Source: Methylobrevis pamukkalensis
GTDB taxonomy: Bacteria; Pseudomonadota; Alphaproteobacteria; Rhizobiales; Pleomorphomonadaceae
Length of the DNA: 32,201 nt
Direction: 5' to 3'
Assembly (NCBI RefSeq): GCF_001720135.1
Contig: NZ_MCRJ01000038.1
Coordinates: forward strand, 1-32,201
Shown: in pieces, positions 1 through 7,562 of the stretch
How the letters are laid out: the number at the start of each line of letters is the position of its first letter
Position numbering within the stretch: position 1 is the stretch's first letter
The notes under the pieces: generated by a model
What the model was told of the DNA's origin: nothing
The model's input: the letters and a program-made list of their open reading frames with translations, nothing else
Databases searched by the model: none
Translations under genes and position numbers: made by a program

Positions 1-1127
1 CATCCGCGGCCTGATCCGGACCGCGACGGGCACCGGGCCACCCGCCGGCGCAGCCAGGGGCCAGGCGGCCGCTGGCCGCCGACGCGCCGCACCGGCAGCA
101 GCGTGATGCCGCCGAAGGTCGCGACATCGACGACGACATCGTCGTCGGCAAAGCCTGTGGGCGCGACGGGGTCCGCGCTGCTGCGCGGCGAGACCAGCGA
201 CAGCGTGACGCCGTGGCCCGTCAGGTCCCCTGCGAGGATCGGACCGAGCGGCGCCGGGACGACGAGATGCGCCGCACCTTGGGTGCGGACGGCGCCCGCG
301 ATCTGGCGGGCGCCCGTGCCATGCAGCGCGACGAGGCCGGCACCGGCGGCGATCGCCGTGGCCAGCCCCGCACCGAGGCCGGAAAGACCGGCCGGCATCA
401 TCGCGGAGGCGATCCGCGCACCGGGGCCGACGCCCGCCGCCTCGGCATGGAACCGGCCGATGGCCAGCAGGTGGTTGTGGGTCAGCGGAACGGCGACGAG
501 CCGGCCGTCGCGCCGCGAGAACGAGACCATGGCGACGTGATCGGCCGGGTTGCCGCGCCGGGTGAGTTCGGGAGCGGGGCCGAGCGCATCGAGTTCGGCC
601 ATGACCTCGGCAAGATCAATCAGACCGTCGGCGAGCCCGTCGCCGAAGCCGAGCACGAAGCGGATGGAGAAAGCCTCGGCGGCGATGTCGCGGATGCGCT
701 CGCCCGTCACCGCGCGCTCGACCCGCGAGGCGGTGACGATGGCGCGGATGCCGGCCTGCTCGACAGCGCGGGTGATTTCCCGGTCGGTCCAGTGCAGGGG
801 CAGCGGCACGATCACGAGACCGGCGCGCAGGGCGGCGAGCACGACGATCTGCGCCTCGGCGACATTGGGCAGGTGGATGCCGAGCACGGTGTCGGGCTTG
901 AGGCCGAGGCCCGCGAGAAAGGCGGCGAGCCCCTCCACCCGGCGGTTCGCCTCGGCGTAGCTGTAGGAGGCGGCGGCGCCCGGCACCGGGCCGGTGTCGC
1001 CATCGGCGATCGCCAGGTCGTCCGGCCGCTCCGCGGCATGGCGGCGGAAGGCCGCGTCGAGCGTGTCCTCGCCCCAGAGCCCGGCGGCGACGAAGGCCTT
1101 GCTGCGTGTTTCCGATGTCAGGATCAT
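1..1127 (-). CDS. ANL-superfamily acyl-CoA synthetase / AMP-dependent ligase, C-terminal part beyond window
   Basis: The protein starts MILTSETRSK and resembles the N-terminal domain of AMP-forming acyl-CoA ligases of the cyclohexanecarboxylate/medium-chain type: a GLWGEDTLDAAF opening, a Y-x-YAEANRRV stretch near residue 57 and a GIHLPNVAEAQIVVLAALRAG-type core around residues 83-103. Such enzymes adenylate a carboxylic acid and pass it to CoA. The P-loop normally read as TSGTTGxPK is replaced near residues 201-212 by VSFSRRDGRLVA, although the following P-THNHLLA is kept, so activity is uncertain. The start lies 18 bp after the upstream binding-protein gene, so the two are probably co-transcribed. 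Within the last 60 or so bases before the edge (about positions 50-62) the reading frame seems to slip: another frame gives the more family-like APAGGPVPVAVRIRPRM. The gene continues past position 1. The family call is good; the substrate is unknown. Confidence 0.75.
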   Translation of the reverse strand, partial: MILTSETRSKAFVAAGLWGEDTLDAAFRRHAAERPDDLAIADGDTGPVPGAAASYSYAEANRRVEGLAAFLAGLGLKPDTVLGIHLPNVAEAQIVVLAALRAGLVIVPLPLHWTDREITRAVEQAGIRAIVTASRVERAVTGERIRDIAAEAFSIRFVLGFGDGLADGLIDLAEVMAELDALGPAPELTRRGNPADHVAMVSFSRRDGRLVAVPLTHNHLLAIGRFHAEAAGVGPGARIASAMMPAGLSGLGAGLATAIAAGAGLVALHGTGARQIAGAVRTQGAAHLVVPAPLGPILAGDLTGHGVTLSLVSPRSSADPVAPTGFADDDVVVDVATFGGITLLPVRRVGGQRPPGPWLRRRVARCPSRSGSGRG

Positions 1128-1145
1128 CTCAACGGCCTCGCATGT

Positions 1146-3004
1146 TCAGTTCGCCGCCGCATCGGGGGCATGCCACCACGTGGGGGTCTGGAAGCCGGTC
1201 AGCGCCGTCGTCTCCGGCCGCCGGATCCGGGTCCAGTGCGCGATGCGGTCTTCCTTCATGTGGTAGAGGGGAATGACGTAGAGGCCGGAGATCAGCACCC
1301 GGTCGAAGGCCCGCACCGCGGTGACGAACTCGTCCGGATCGGTCGCTGTCAGGAAGGCTTCCATCATCGCGTCGGCCGCCGGATTGCGCACGCCGGCCAT
1401 GTTGAAGGTGCCCGGCGTGTCGGCAGCCTCGGACGACCAGCGGAACTGCTGCTCCCGCCCCGGCGACAGCGTGCCCTGCCAGGTCATCTGGATCATGTCG
1501 AAGTCGTAGTCCTTCTGGCGATCCCAGAACTGCACGGCATCGACGCTGCGAAGCCGCATGTCGATGCCGAGCAGGCGCAGCGTCCGCTGGTAGGCGAGGG
1601 CGAGGCGCTCCTGCTCCGGCAGGCTGGAATTGGCGAGGAACTCGAAGGCGAAGGGCTGGCCGGTCGCGGAGTTGACCAGCGTGCGGCCCTGCAGCTCGAA
1701 GCCGGCCGATTTCAGGAGATCGAGGGCGGCGCGCATGTTCTTGCGGTCACGACCGGAACCGTCGCTGACGGGCGGCGCATAGGTGCCGTCCATCACCTCC
1801 GGCCGCACGGCATCCGGGAAGGGCGCCAGCAGCGCGGTCTCCGCCGCATCGGCGGGGCGACCGAGCGCCGACAGATGGCCGCCCTGGAAATAGGAGCCGG
1901 TCCGGCTGTAGCCGTCGCTGTAGAGGTTATGGTTCACCCATTCGAAGTCGAACAGCTGGATCAGCGCCTCGCGCACCACCGGATTGTCGAAGGGCGCGCG
2001 GCGGGTGTTGAAGACAAGTCCCGTCATGCCGCGCGGCAGGCCCGTCACCTCGGCATCCATCGTCACCCGGCCGTCGATACGGGCCGGGAAGTCGTAGCGC
2101 CGCGCCCAGCTGTTCGGGTTGGCGTCGAAATAGAGGTCGACGATGCCCTTCTTGAAGGCTTCGAACAGGCCGGTGCCTCACGGAAATACTCGATCGCGAT
2201 CTCGTCGAAATTGTCGAAGCCGCGCTTGATCGGCAGATCCTTCGCCCAGTAGTCCGGATTGCGCTTCAGGAGAATGCGGGTACCGGGATCGACATCCTCG
2301 ACCACATAGGGGCCGCTGCCGAGCGGTTTCACCATCATGCCGCCGGCAAAGCTTTCCGGATCGGTCGAATGTTTCGGCAGCACCGGCAGCAGGCCGATCA
2401 GCATCGCCACCTCGCGGTCGGTGCCCGGCTTGAAGTGGAACCGCACGCCGTCGGTGCCGACCCGCTCGGTCCGCTCGATCCGGTCGAAGCGCGACTTGTA
2501 GAAGGGCCGGCCGTTGTCGCGCAGCAGGTCGATCGAGAACAGGAGGTCGTCGACCGTCACCGGCGTGCCGTCGGAAAAGCGGGCCAGCGGGTGGAGACGG
2601 AACTCGATCCACGACCGGTCGTCGGCTGCCTCGACGGACTTCGCCAGCAGACCGTAGAGCGTGAAGGGCTCGTCGGCCGAGCGGGTCATCAGCGTTTCGA
2701 CCACGTTGTTGCCGATGATCGCATCGAAGATGCCGCGCGGCGCGTTGCCCTTGATGATGAAGGGGTTGAGGCTGTCGAAGGTGCCCTGGAAGCCGTAGGT
2801 GAGGCGACCGCCCTTGGGCGCGTCCGGATTGGCGTAGGGCAGGTGGGTGAAGTCGGCGGGCAGGGCCGGTTCGCCGAGCATGGCGATGCCGTGGCGCGGC
2901 TCGGCACTCGCCGGAACAACCGCCAGCAGGGCGAGGGCGACCCCCGCGAGCACGCCTGTCGCGAGCCTCGCGATCCGCGCCCCGATTCGTCGCCGTGCCG
3001 TCAT
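1146..3004 (-). CDS. ABC transporter substrate-binding protein, peptide family 5 (YejA-like), one frameshift
   Basis: This is a periplasmic solute-binding protein of the SBP_bac_5 family, closest in style to the YejA/microcin C peptide-binding group. A signal peptide covers residues 1-34 (arginine-rich start, hydrophobic core, cleavage after PASA). Typical segments follow: HGIAMLGEPALPADFTHLPY, PDAPKGGRLTYGFQGTFDSL, SLNPFIIKG, and WIEFRLHPLARFSDGTPVTV. The frame breaks near position 2175: after EIAIEYFREA the correct continuation, GLFEAFKKGIVDLYFDANP, is one frame over. Restoring one base gives 619 residues, the normal size for this group. The start has an AGAAGG ribosome site about 8 bases upstream. 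No permease or ATPase genes accompany it; the next gene is an acyl-CoA ligase. The ligand is inferred to be a peptide or peptide-like compound only from family membership. Confidence 0.85.
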
Positions 3005-3271
3005 GTCCTGGCCTTCTGCTGCCGCGCCGGCCGCCCTGCCGGGCGCTCGCCCGTATCCATTGATTCCCGGGAAAGAATATCATGAGCGCCGCCATGGACG
3101 CGACAGCGGCAGGGCTCTTCAAAATCCCGTCCACAGTCGCTATGAGAATGCGCGAAGCCACCGTGTCGCCCTATTTGGCGTCCACGAGACGGCACAATTG
3201 TCGGATCGATCACCGTCGCCGGATGCGCGCAGGGTGGGGGTTCGCGTCTTCTGATCGGGGATGATTTTCGA

Positions 3272-3924
3272 ATGACGACGACGGCAACGACGAAGACGGT
3301 GCGAGCTCTGGCCGGCGCGGTGGCGATGGCCGCGACGCTGGGCTTTGCGAGCCTTGCACAGGCCCAGACCGCGGCCGCTCCCTCGCCCTCCACGGCACCG
3401 GCCAACACCTGGGTGAAGGTCTGTGGCGACGACAACAGCTCCAAGAAGCGGATCTGCTTCACCCAGCGCGAGCTGCGCACCGACACCGGCCAGTTCCTCG
3501 CGACGGCCGGCGTGCGCGAGGTCGACGGCGAAGCCGCAAGATCCTGCTCGTTCAGGTGCCGGTCTCCATGCTGATCCAGCCGGGCATGCGCGTCCAGATC
3601 GACAAGAACAAGCAGGAAGCGGCCAAATACACGATCTGCTTCCCGAACGCCTGCTTTGCCGAGCTCGTGGTGGACGACGCCTTCGTCGCCTCGCTCAAGA
3701 AGGGCAACAACCTGGTGCTCACGACCCTGAACCAGCAGGGCAAGGGCGTCAGCTTCCAGCTCAGCCTGTCCGGCTTCACCGCCGCCTATGACGGCGCGGC
3801 GCTCGACACCGAGGCCCTGCAGCGCCAGCAGCAGAAGCTGCAGGAGGAACTGCAGCGCAAGGCCAAGGAAGCGCAGCAGAAGCTGATCGACGCCCAGCAG
3901 AAGGCCACCGACGGCGCCAACTGA
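3272..3924 (+). CDS. Invasion-associated locus B (IalB) family periplasmic protein, one frameshift
   Basis: The protein has a Sec signal peptide (residues 1-31, cleavage after LAQA), then the IalB core: TWVKVCGDD, CFTQRELRTDTGQFLA, VPVSMLIQPGMRVQIDKNKQ, KYTICFPNACFAELVVDD, and LVLTTLNQQGKGVSF. It ends in a Gln/Lys/Glu-rich coiled-coil-like tail (about the last 40 residues). The frame slips near position 3538, between VREVDGEA and KILLVQVPVS; a missing C in a CCC run would explain it (GEARKILL). Repaired length is 217 residues, usual for the family. IalB proteins are abundant periplasmic proteins of Hyphomicrobiales; the name comes from Bartonella erythrocyte invasion, but most members are in free-living species and their molecular role is unknown. 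The gene is monocistronic, divergent from the binding-protein gene, and ends at a strong terminator. Confidence 0.88.
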
Positions 3925-3945
3925 GCACCATCGGAGCACGCTTTC

Positions 3946-3985
3946 GCAAAGACCCGCCGGACGGCATCGTCCGGCGGGTCTTTGC
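3946..3985 (+). terminator. Intrinsic terminator-like hairpin after the IalB-family gene
   Basis: A perfect 17-bp inverted repeat (left arm 3946-3962, gcaaagacccgccggac; right arm 3969-3985) encloses a six-base loop ggcatc and lies 21 bp after the stop codon. The 3' arm ends in gtctttgc and gtttc follows, so the U-tract is short, but the stem is very stable. The left arm begins with gcaaag, so it could also stop transcription from the other direction. Confidence 0.85.
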
Positions 3986-4049
3986 GTTTCAAGCACATGT
4001 TCGGGCGCCGGGAAACGAGCGGGCAGGGATGTTTCGGGCATTCTCAAGC

Positions 4050-4066
4050 TGCGCCGCATTTGTGCA
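4050..4066 (+). promoter_or_regulatory. Candidate NtrC binding site upstream of the nitrate operon
   Basis: The 17-bp sequence TGCGCCGCATTTGTGCA fits the enteric NtrC pattern TGCAC-N7-GTGCA at nine of ten defined positions. Its centre is about 150 bp upstream of the start expected from the sigma-54 promoter at 4182-4198, a usual enhancer distance. A weaker partial match (TGCGT-N7-CTGCA, seven of ten) lies at 4137-4153. Between them is a separate inverted repeat, gaccatc (4078-4084) and gatggtc (4111-4117), and a direct repeat cgtcatcga (4071-4079 and 4104-4112), of unknown meaning. The assignment rests on pattern match and position only. Confidence 0.5.
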
Positions 4067-4181
4067 ACTGCGTCATCGACCATCACGCCGCTGCATAGCG
4101 CAGCGTCATCGATGGTCTGCACAAGATTTGGGCGCATGCGTTAAGTCCCTGCAACTTCGACCAATCTTGAACTCCTCCAGT

Positions 4182-4198
4182 CTGGCACGATCCCTGCT
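4182..4198 (+). promoter_or_regulatory. Sigma-54 (RpoN) -24/-12 promoter of the nitrate assimilation operon
   Basis: CTGGCACGATCCCTGCT matches the RpoN consensus YTGGCACG-N4-TTGCW with only the first T of the -12 element changed to C. The invariant GG (4184-4185) and GC (4196-4197) are separated by exactly ten bases. Transcription should begin near 4209, giving a leader of about 205 nt before nrtA. RpoN promoters with NtrC are the established control of nitrogen assimilation in proteobacteria, and the downstream genes fit. Confidence 0.8.
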
Positions 4199-4237
4199 TC
4201 CATAGGATCGCTGCGGTCAACGATGATCGCGCACCAT

Positions 4238-4258
4238 GCCGCTTCTGCGAGAAGCGGC
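4238..4258 (+). promoter_or_regulatory. Stable hairpin early in the nrtA leader
   Basis: GCCGCTTCT-GCG-AGAAGCGGC forms a perfect 9-bp stem with a three-base loop (or 8 bp with loop tgcga), about 30 nt into the predicted transcript. With the terminator-like structure at 4288-4344 it gives the leader a two-structure layout like leaders controlled by RNA-binding antiterminators such as NasR/NasT. The loop does not show the A1/G4 hexaloop of ANTAR-bound RNAs, so the binding protein is not identified. Confidence 0.5.
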
Positions 4259-4287
4259 TGCCAGACAACGACGTCGCCAGGCCATCG

Positions 4288-4344
4288 GCCGCACTGCACG
4301 CCTCCCGTGCAACGCGAGCCAGACGGCAGGCGGCGTTTTTTTTT
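4288..4344 (+). terminator. Candidate attenuator (terminator plus competing hairpin) in the nrtA leader
   Basis: The arm GCCGC(A)CTGC at 4288-4297, with one bulged A, pairs with GCAGGCGGC at 4326-4334; one G and nine T residues follow (4336-4344). This is the layout of an intrinsic terminator and it lies 70 bp before the nrtA start. An alternative hairpin, TGCACG-CCTCC-CGTGCA at 4295-4311, uses three of the same left-arm bases (4295-4297), so the two structures compete. That is what a transcription attenuator needs. Nitrate assimilation operons are known to use leader antitermination (NasR in Klebsiella, NasT in Azotobacter and Paracoccus); the function here is inferred. Confidence 0.6.
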
Positions 4345-4401
4345 GCCCGTCCGCCGACCGCGTCGGCCCGGGACGACCGACGAGAGCCGCGCGGCGGCCG
4401 C

Positions 4402-4407
4402 AGAGGG
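4402..4407 (+). promoter_or_regulatory. nrtA: Ribosome binding site that decides the nrtA start
   Basis: AGAGGG lies seven bases before the ATG at 4415 but only one base before the in-frame ATG at 4409. The spacing favours 4415 as the start. Confidence 0.6.
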
Positions 4408-4414
4408 GATGACG

Positions 4415-5737
4415 ATGGCGAAGATCGAGACCGGACCGACGAGCGGCGGCATGTCCCGCCGCAACTTCCTGAAGACCACCGCGGCAACGGCGGGCACAGC
4501 CGCGCTGTTCTCGGCGATCAAGGCGACCTTTCCCGGCGGCGCCTTTGCGGCCTCGTCCGGTCCGGAGGTGACCGGCACCAGGCTCGGCTTCATCGCGCTC
4601 ACCGATGCCTCGCCGCTGATCGTCGCCAAGGACAAGGGCATCTTCGAGAAATACGGCCTGCCGGACATGGAGGTGCTGAAACAGGCCTCCTGGGGCGCGA
4701 CCCGCGACAATCTCGTGCTCGGCACGGAGGGCAACGGCATCGACGGCGCCCATATCCTCACGCCGATGCCCTACCTGATCTCCGCCGGCCGGGTGACCCA
4801 GAACAACCAGCCGCTGCCGATGGTGATCCTCGCCCGGCTCAACCTCGACGCCCAGGGCATCTCGGTGGCGAGCAGCTATGCCGATCTCAAAGTCGGTGTC
4901 GATGCCGGCGCCCTGAAGGAGGCCTTCGCCAAGCGCCTTGCCGAGGGAAATTCCGCCAAGGTGGCGATGACCTTCCCGGGCGGCACCCATGATCTGTGGC
5001 TGCGCTACTGGCTCGCCGCCGGCGGCATCGATCCGGACAAGGACGTCGAGACCATCGTCGTGCCGCCGCCGCAGATGGTGGCGAACATGAAGGTCGGCAC
5101 CATGGACGCCTTCTGCGTCGGCGAGCCGTGGAACGCGCAGCTCGTCAACCAGGGCATCGGCTACACCGCCTGCAACACCGCCGAGATCTGGTCGAAGCAC
5201 CCGGAGAAGTCGCTCGGCATGCGCGCCGACTTCGTGGAGAAGAACCCGGTTGCGACCCAGGCAATTCTGATGGCCGTGCTCGAAGCCCAGCAGTGGTGCG
5301 ACGACATGGCCAACAAGGAGGAACTCGCCGACATCGTCGGCAAGCGCGCCTGGTTCAACGTGCCGCCGAAGGACATCGTCGGCCGCCTCAAGGGCGCCTA
5401 CGACTACGGCAACGGCAAGGTCGTGGACGCCAGCACCGGCTACATGAAGTTCTGGCAGGACCACGCCTCCTTCCCGTTCAAGAGCCACGACGCCTGGTTC
5501 CTCACCGAGGACGTGCGCTGGGGCAAGTTCGCGCCGGACATGGACATCAAGGCGCTGGTCGCCGAAGTGAACCGTGCCGACCTCTGGCGCGAGGCGGCCA
5601 AGACGCTGGGCATCGCTGCCACCGACATTCCGCAGACCGACAGCCGCGGCGTCGAGACCTTCTTCGACGGCAAGACCTTCGATCCGGAAAACCCGGCCGC
5701 CTATCTCGAAAGCCTTTCGATCAAGCGCATCGCCTGA
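4415..5737 (+). CDS. nrtA: Nitrate ABC transporter substrate-binding protein NrtA, Tat-exported
   Basis: A 440-residue member of the NrtA/CmpA/NasF family of periplasmic oxyanion-binding proteins. It carries a twin-arginine signal at residues 14-20 (SRRNFLK) followed by a small-residue hydrophobic stretch, so it is exported folded through Tat. Family segments include TRLGFIALTDASPLIVAKDKGIFEKYGL, PMPYLISAG, GGTHDLWLRYWLAAGGIDPDKDV, MVANMKVGTMDAFCVGEPWNAQ and HPEKSLGMRADFVEKNP in order, which line the anion site and lobe hinge in cyanobacterial relatives. The gene is intact and heads nrtABC-nirBD. CmpA (bicarbonate) is close in sequence, but nirB, nasA and cysG downstream make nitrate/nitrite the likely ligand. 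The regulator homologue NasS lacks a signal peptide, which argues against that alternative. Confidence 0.92.
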   Translation: MAKIETGPTSGGMSRRNFLKTTAATAGTAALFSAIKATFPGGAFAASSGPEVTGTRLGFIALTDASPLIVAKDKGIFEKYGLPDMEVLKQASWGATRDNLVLGTEGNGIDGAHILTPMPYLISAGRVTQNNQPLPMVILARLNLDAQGISVASSYADLKVGVDAGALKEAFAKRLAEGNSAKVAMTFPGGTHDLWLRYWLAAGGIDPDKDVETIVVPPPQMVANMKVGTMDAFCVGEPWNAQLVNQGIGYTACNTAEIWSKHPEKSLGMRADFVEKNPVATQAILMAVLEAQQWCDDMANKEELADIVGKRAWFNVPPKDIVGRLKGAYDYGNGKVVDASTGYMKFWQDHASFPFKSHDAWFLTEDVRWGKFAPDMDIKALVAEVNRADLWREAAKTLGIAATDIPQTDSRGVETFFDGKTFDPENPAAYLESLSIKRIA

Positions 5738-5748
5738 CGGCGACGTGC

Positions 5749-5778
5749 CGCCCGGTGCCGGCCCTGCCGCGCCGGGCG
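5749..5778 (+). repeat. Intercistronic inverted repeat between nrtA and nrtB
   Basis: CGCCCGG (5749-5755) and CCGGGCG (5772-5778) are perfect complements around a 16-base GC-rich loop, in the 76-bp gap after nrtA. There is no T-run, so it is probably not a full terminator. Hairpins here often protect or partly end the transcript so that the binding protein is made in excess over the membrane parts; that role is inferred. Confidence 0.4.
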
Positions 5779-5813
5779 CTCCGATCGTGCGCACATTCTC
5801 CAGGAGTCAAACG

Positions 5814-6709
5814 ATGACGAAGACCGCCATCAAGTCCACCGAAGGCGCCGCCGCGACGGCCGGTGCCGCCGCCGCCGTGGTGGCCTTTCCGGTCGCCCGC
5901 CCGCCGATGTCGGCCATTCTGAACGAGCGCCTGCGGACCGTGGGCACCACGGTCATCCCGCCGCTGTTCATGCTCGGCCTCATCCTGCTCGTCTGGGAGA
6001 TGGTCTGTTCCGCGCCGGGCTCCAGCCTGCCGCCGCCCTCGCAGGTGGTGACGGACACGTGGGAGCTGATCATCAGCCCGTTCTACGACAACGGCGGCAT
6101 CGACAAGGGCCTCGGCTGGCATCTCATCGCCTCGCTGCAGCGCGTGGCGCTCGGCTACGCGATCGCGGTGGTGGTCGGCGTGGCGCTCGGCGTGCTGGTC
6201 GGCCAGTCGCAGTGGGCGATGCGCGGCCTCGACCCGATCTTCCAGGTGCTGCGCACGGTGCCGCCGCTCGCCTGGCTGCCGCTCTCGCTCGCCGCCTTCC
6301 GCGACGGCCAGCCCTCGGCGATCTTCGTGATCTTCATCACCTCGGTCTGGCCGATCGTGATCAACACCGCCGTCGGAATCCGCAACATCCCGCAGGACTA
6401 CCAGAACGTCGCCAAGGTGCTGCGCCTCAACGGCTTCGAATATTTCCTCAAGATCATGATCCCGGCGGCGGCGCCGTACATCTTCACCGGCCTGCGCATC
6501 GGCATCGGCCTGTCCTGGCTCGCCATCGTCGCGGCGGAAATGCTGATCGGCGGCGTCGGCATCGGCTTCTTCATCTGGGACGCGTGGAACTCGTCGCTGA
6601 TCAGCGACATCATCCTCGCCCTCGTCTACGTCGCGTCACCGGCTTCCTGCTCGACCGTCTCGTCGTCTTCATCGCCAACGCCATCACCCGCGGCACCGCC
6701 AGTTCCTGA
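5814..6709 (+). CDS. nrtB: Nitrate ABC transporter permease NrtB, one frameshift near the 3' end
   Basis: The inner-membrane permease of the nitrate importer, BPD_transp_1 family, 298 residues after repair. After a cytoplasmic N-terminus of about 45 residues come hydrophobic segments beginning with VIPPLFMLGLILLVWEMV. The family segments are PPPSQVVTDTWEL, LDPIFQVLRTVPPLAWLPLSL, and the ATPase-contacting EAA-like loop around PAAAPYIFTGLRIGIGLSWLAIVAAEML. Near position 6635 one base is missing (GTCGCGTC for GTCGGCGTC). The true C-terminus, GVTGFLLDRLVVFIANAITR, is in the next frame and stops at 6709. The start has CAGGAG seven bases upstream; a much longer open frame upstream overlaps nrtA and is not real. 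It lies between nrtA and nrtC in one transcription unit. Confidence 0.9.
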
Positions 6710-6733
6710 CCGGACGCGCGAGGAGGATCACCC

Positions 6734-7531
6734 ATGCCCAAGGCCTATCTCTCGATCCAGCAGGTCGACAAGACCTTCACCCGCGGCAGCGCGAGCACCA
6801 ACGTCCTGAAGAACATCTCGCTCGATGTCGACAAGGGCGAATACATCTCGATCATCGGCCATTCCGGCTGCGGCAAGTCCACGCTGCTCAACATCGTCGC
6901 CGGCCTGACGGACGCCACCACCGGCGTCGTGTTCCTCGAAGGCGAGGTGGTGGACCAGCCGGGCCCGGACCGGGCGGTGGTGTTCCAAAACCATTCGCTG
7001 CTGCCCTGGCTCACCGTCTACGAGAATGTCTCGCTGGCGGTCGACAAGGTGTTCCGCAAGACCCGCTCGAAGGCCGAGCGCCATGAATGGACGATGCGCA
7101 ATCTCGAACTCGTCCACATGGGCCATGCCAAGGACAAGCGCCCCGCGGAAATCTCCGGCGGCATGAAGCAGCGCGTCGGCATCGCCCGGGCGCTCGCCAT
7201 GGAGCCGAAGGTGCTGCTGCTCGACGAGCCCTTCGGCGCGCTCGATGCGCTGACCCGCGCCCATCTGCAGGATCAGGTGATGCAGATCCAGCAGACCCTC
7301 GGCAACACCGTGCTGATGATCACCCACGATGTCGACGAGGCGGTGCTGCTCTCCGACCGGATCGTGATGCTGACCAACGGCCCCTCGGCCCGGATCGGCG
7401 AGATCCTCGACGTGCCGATCGCGCGGCCGCGCCGCCGGCTCGAACTGGCGACCGACCCCACCTACATCCGCTGCCGCACGGCGGTGCTGAAATTCCTCTA
7501 CGAACGCAACCGCTTCGTCGAAGCCGCCTGA
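6734..7531 (+). CDS. nrtC: Nitrate ABC transporter ATP-binding protein NrtC/NrtD-type
   Basis: A 265-residue ABC ATPase powering the nitrate importer from the cytoplasmic face. It has Walker A GHSGCGKST (residues 42-50), Q-loop VVFQNHSLLPW (82-92), ABC signature ISGGMKQ (140-146; Ile replaces the usual Leu), Walker B VLLLDEPFGALD (160-171) and a switch His in MITHDVDEA. The C-terminal stretch PIARPRRRLEL is characteristic of nitrate/sulfonate/taurine ATPases. It ends just after the ATPase domain and so is the single-domain type (NrtD length), without the fused NrtA-like regulatory domain of cyanobacterial NrtC. The ribosome site AGGAGGA precedes ATG by about 7 bases. It lies 24 bp after nrtB and 31 bp before nirB. 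Confidence 0.93.
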   Translation: MPKAYLSIQQVDKTFTRGSASTNVLKNISLDVDKGEYISIIGHSGCGKSTLLNIVAGLTDATTGVVFLEGEVVDQPGPDRAVVFQNHSLLPWLTVYENVSLAVDKVFRKTRSKAERHEWTMRNLELVHMGHAKDKRPAEISGGMKQRVGIARALAMEPKVLLLDEPFGALDALTRAHLQDQVMQIQQTLGNTVLMITHDVDEAVLLSDRIVMLTNGPSARIGEILDVPIARPRRRLELATDPTYIRCRTAVLKFLYERNRFVEAA

Positions 7532-7562
7532 CGGCCCGACACGATCGACCCGGGGATACTCC

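Noticed and set aside
213-2252. 679-residue open frame on the plus strand opposite the ligase and binding-protein genes
   Set aside because: Composition is dominated by Gly/Arg/Ala/Asp/His with no family feature; it is an antisense shadow caused by high GC. The minus-strand frames match known families.
4238-4344. Assigning the nrtA leader firmly to ANTAR/NasT recognition
   Set aside because: The two strong hairpins do not have the six-base loop with A at 1 and G at 4; the only such loop (4266-4271) closes with just three base pairs.
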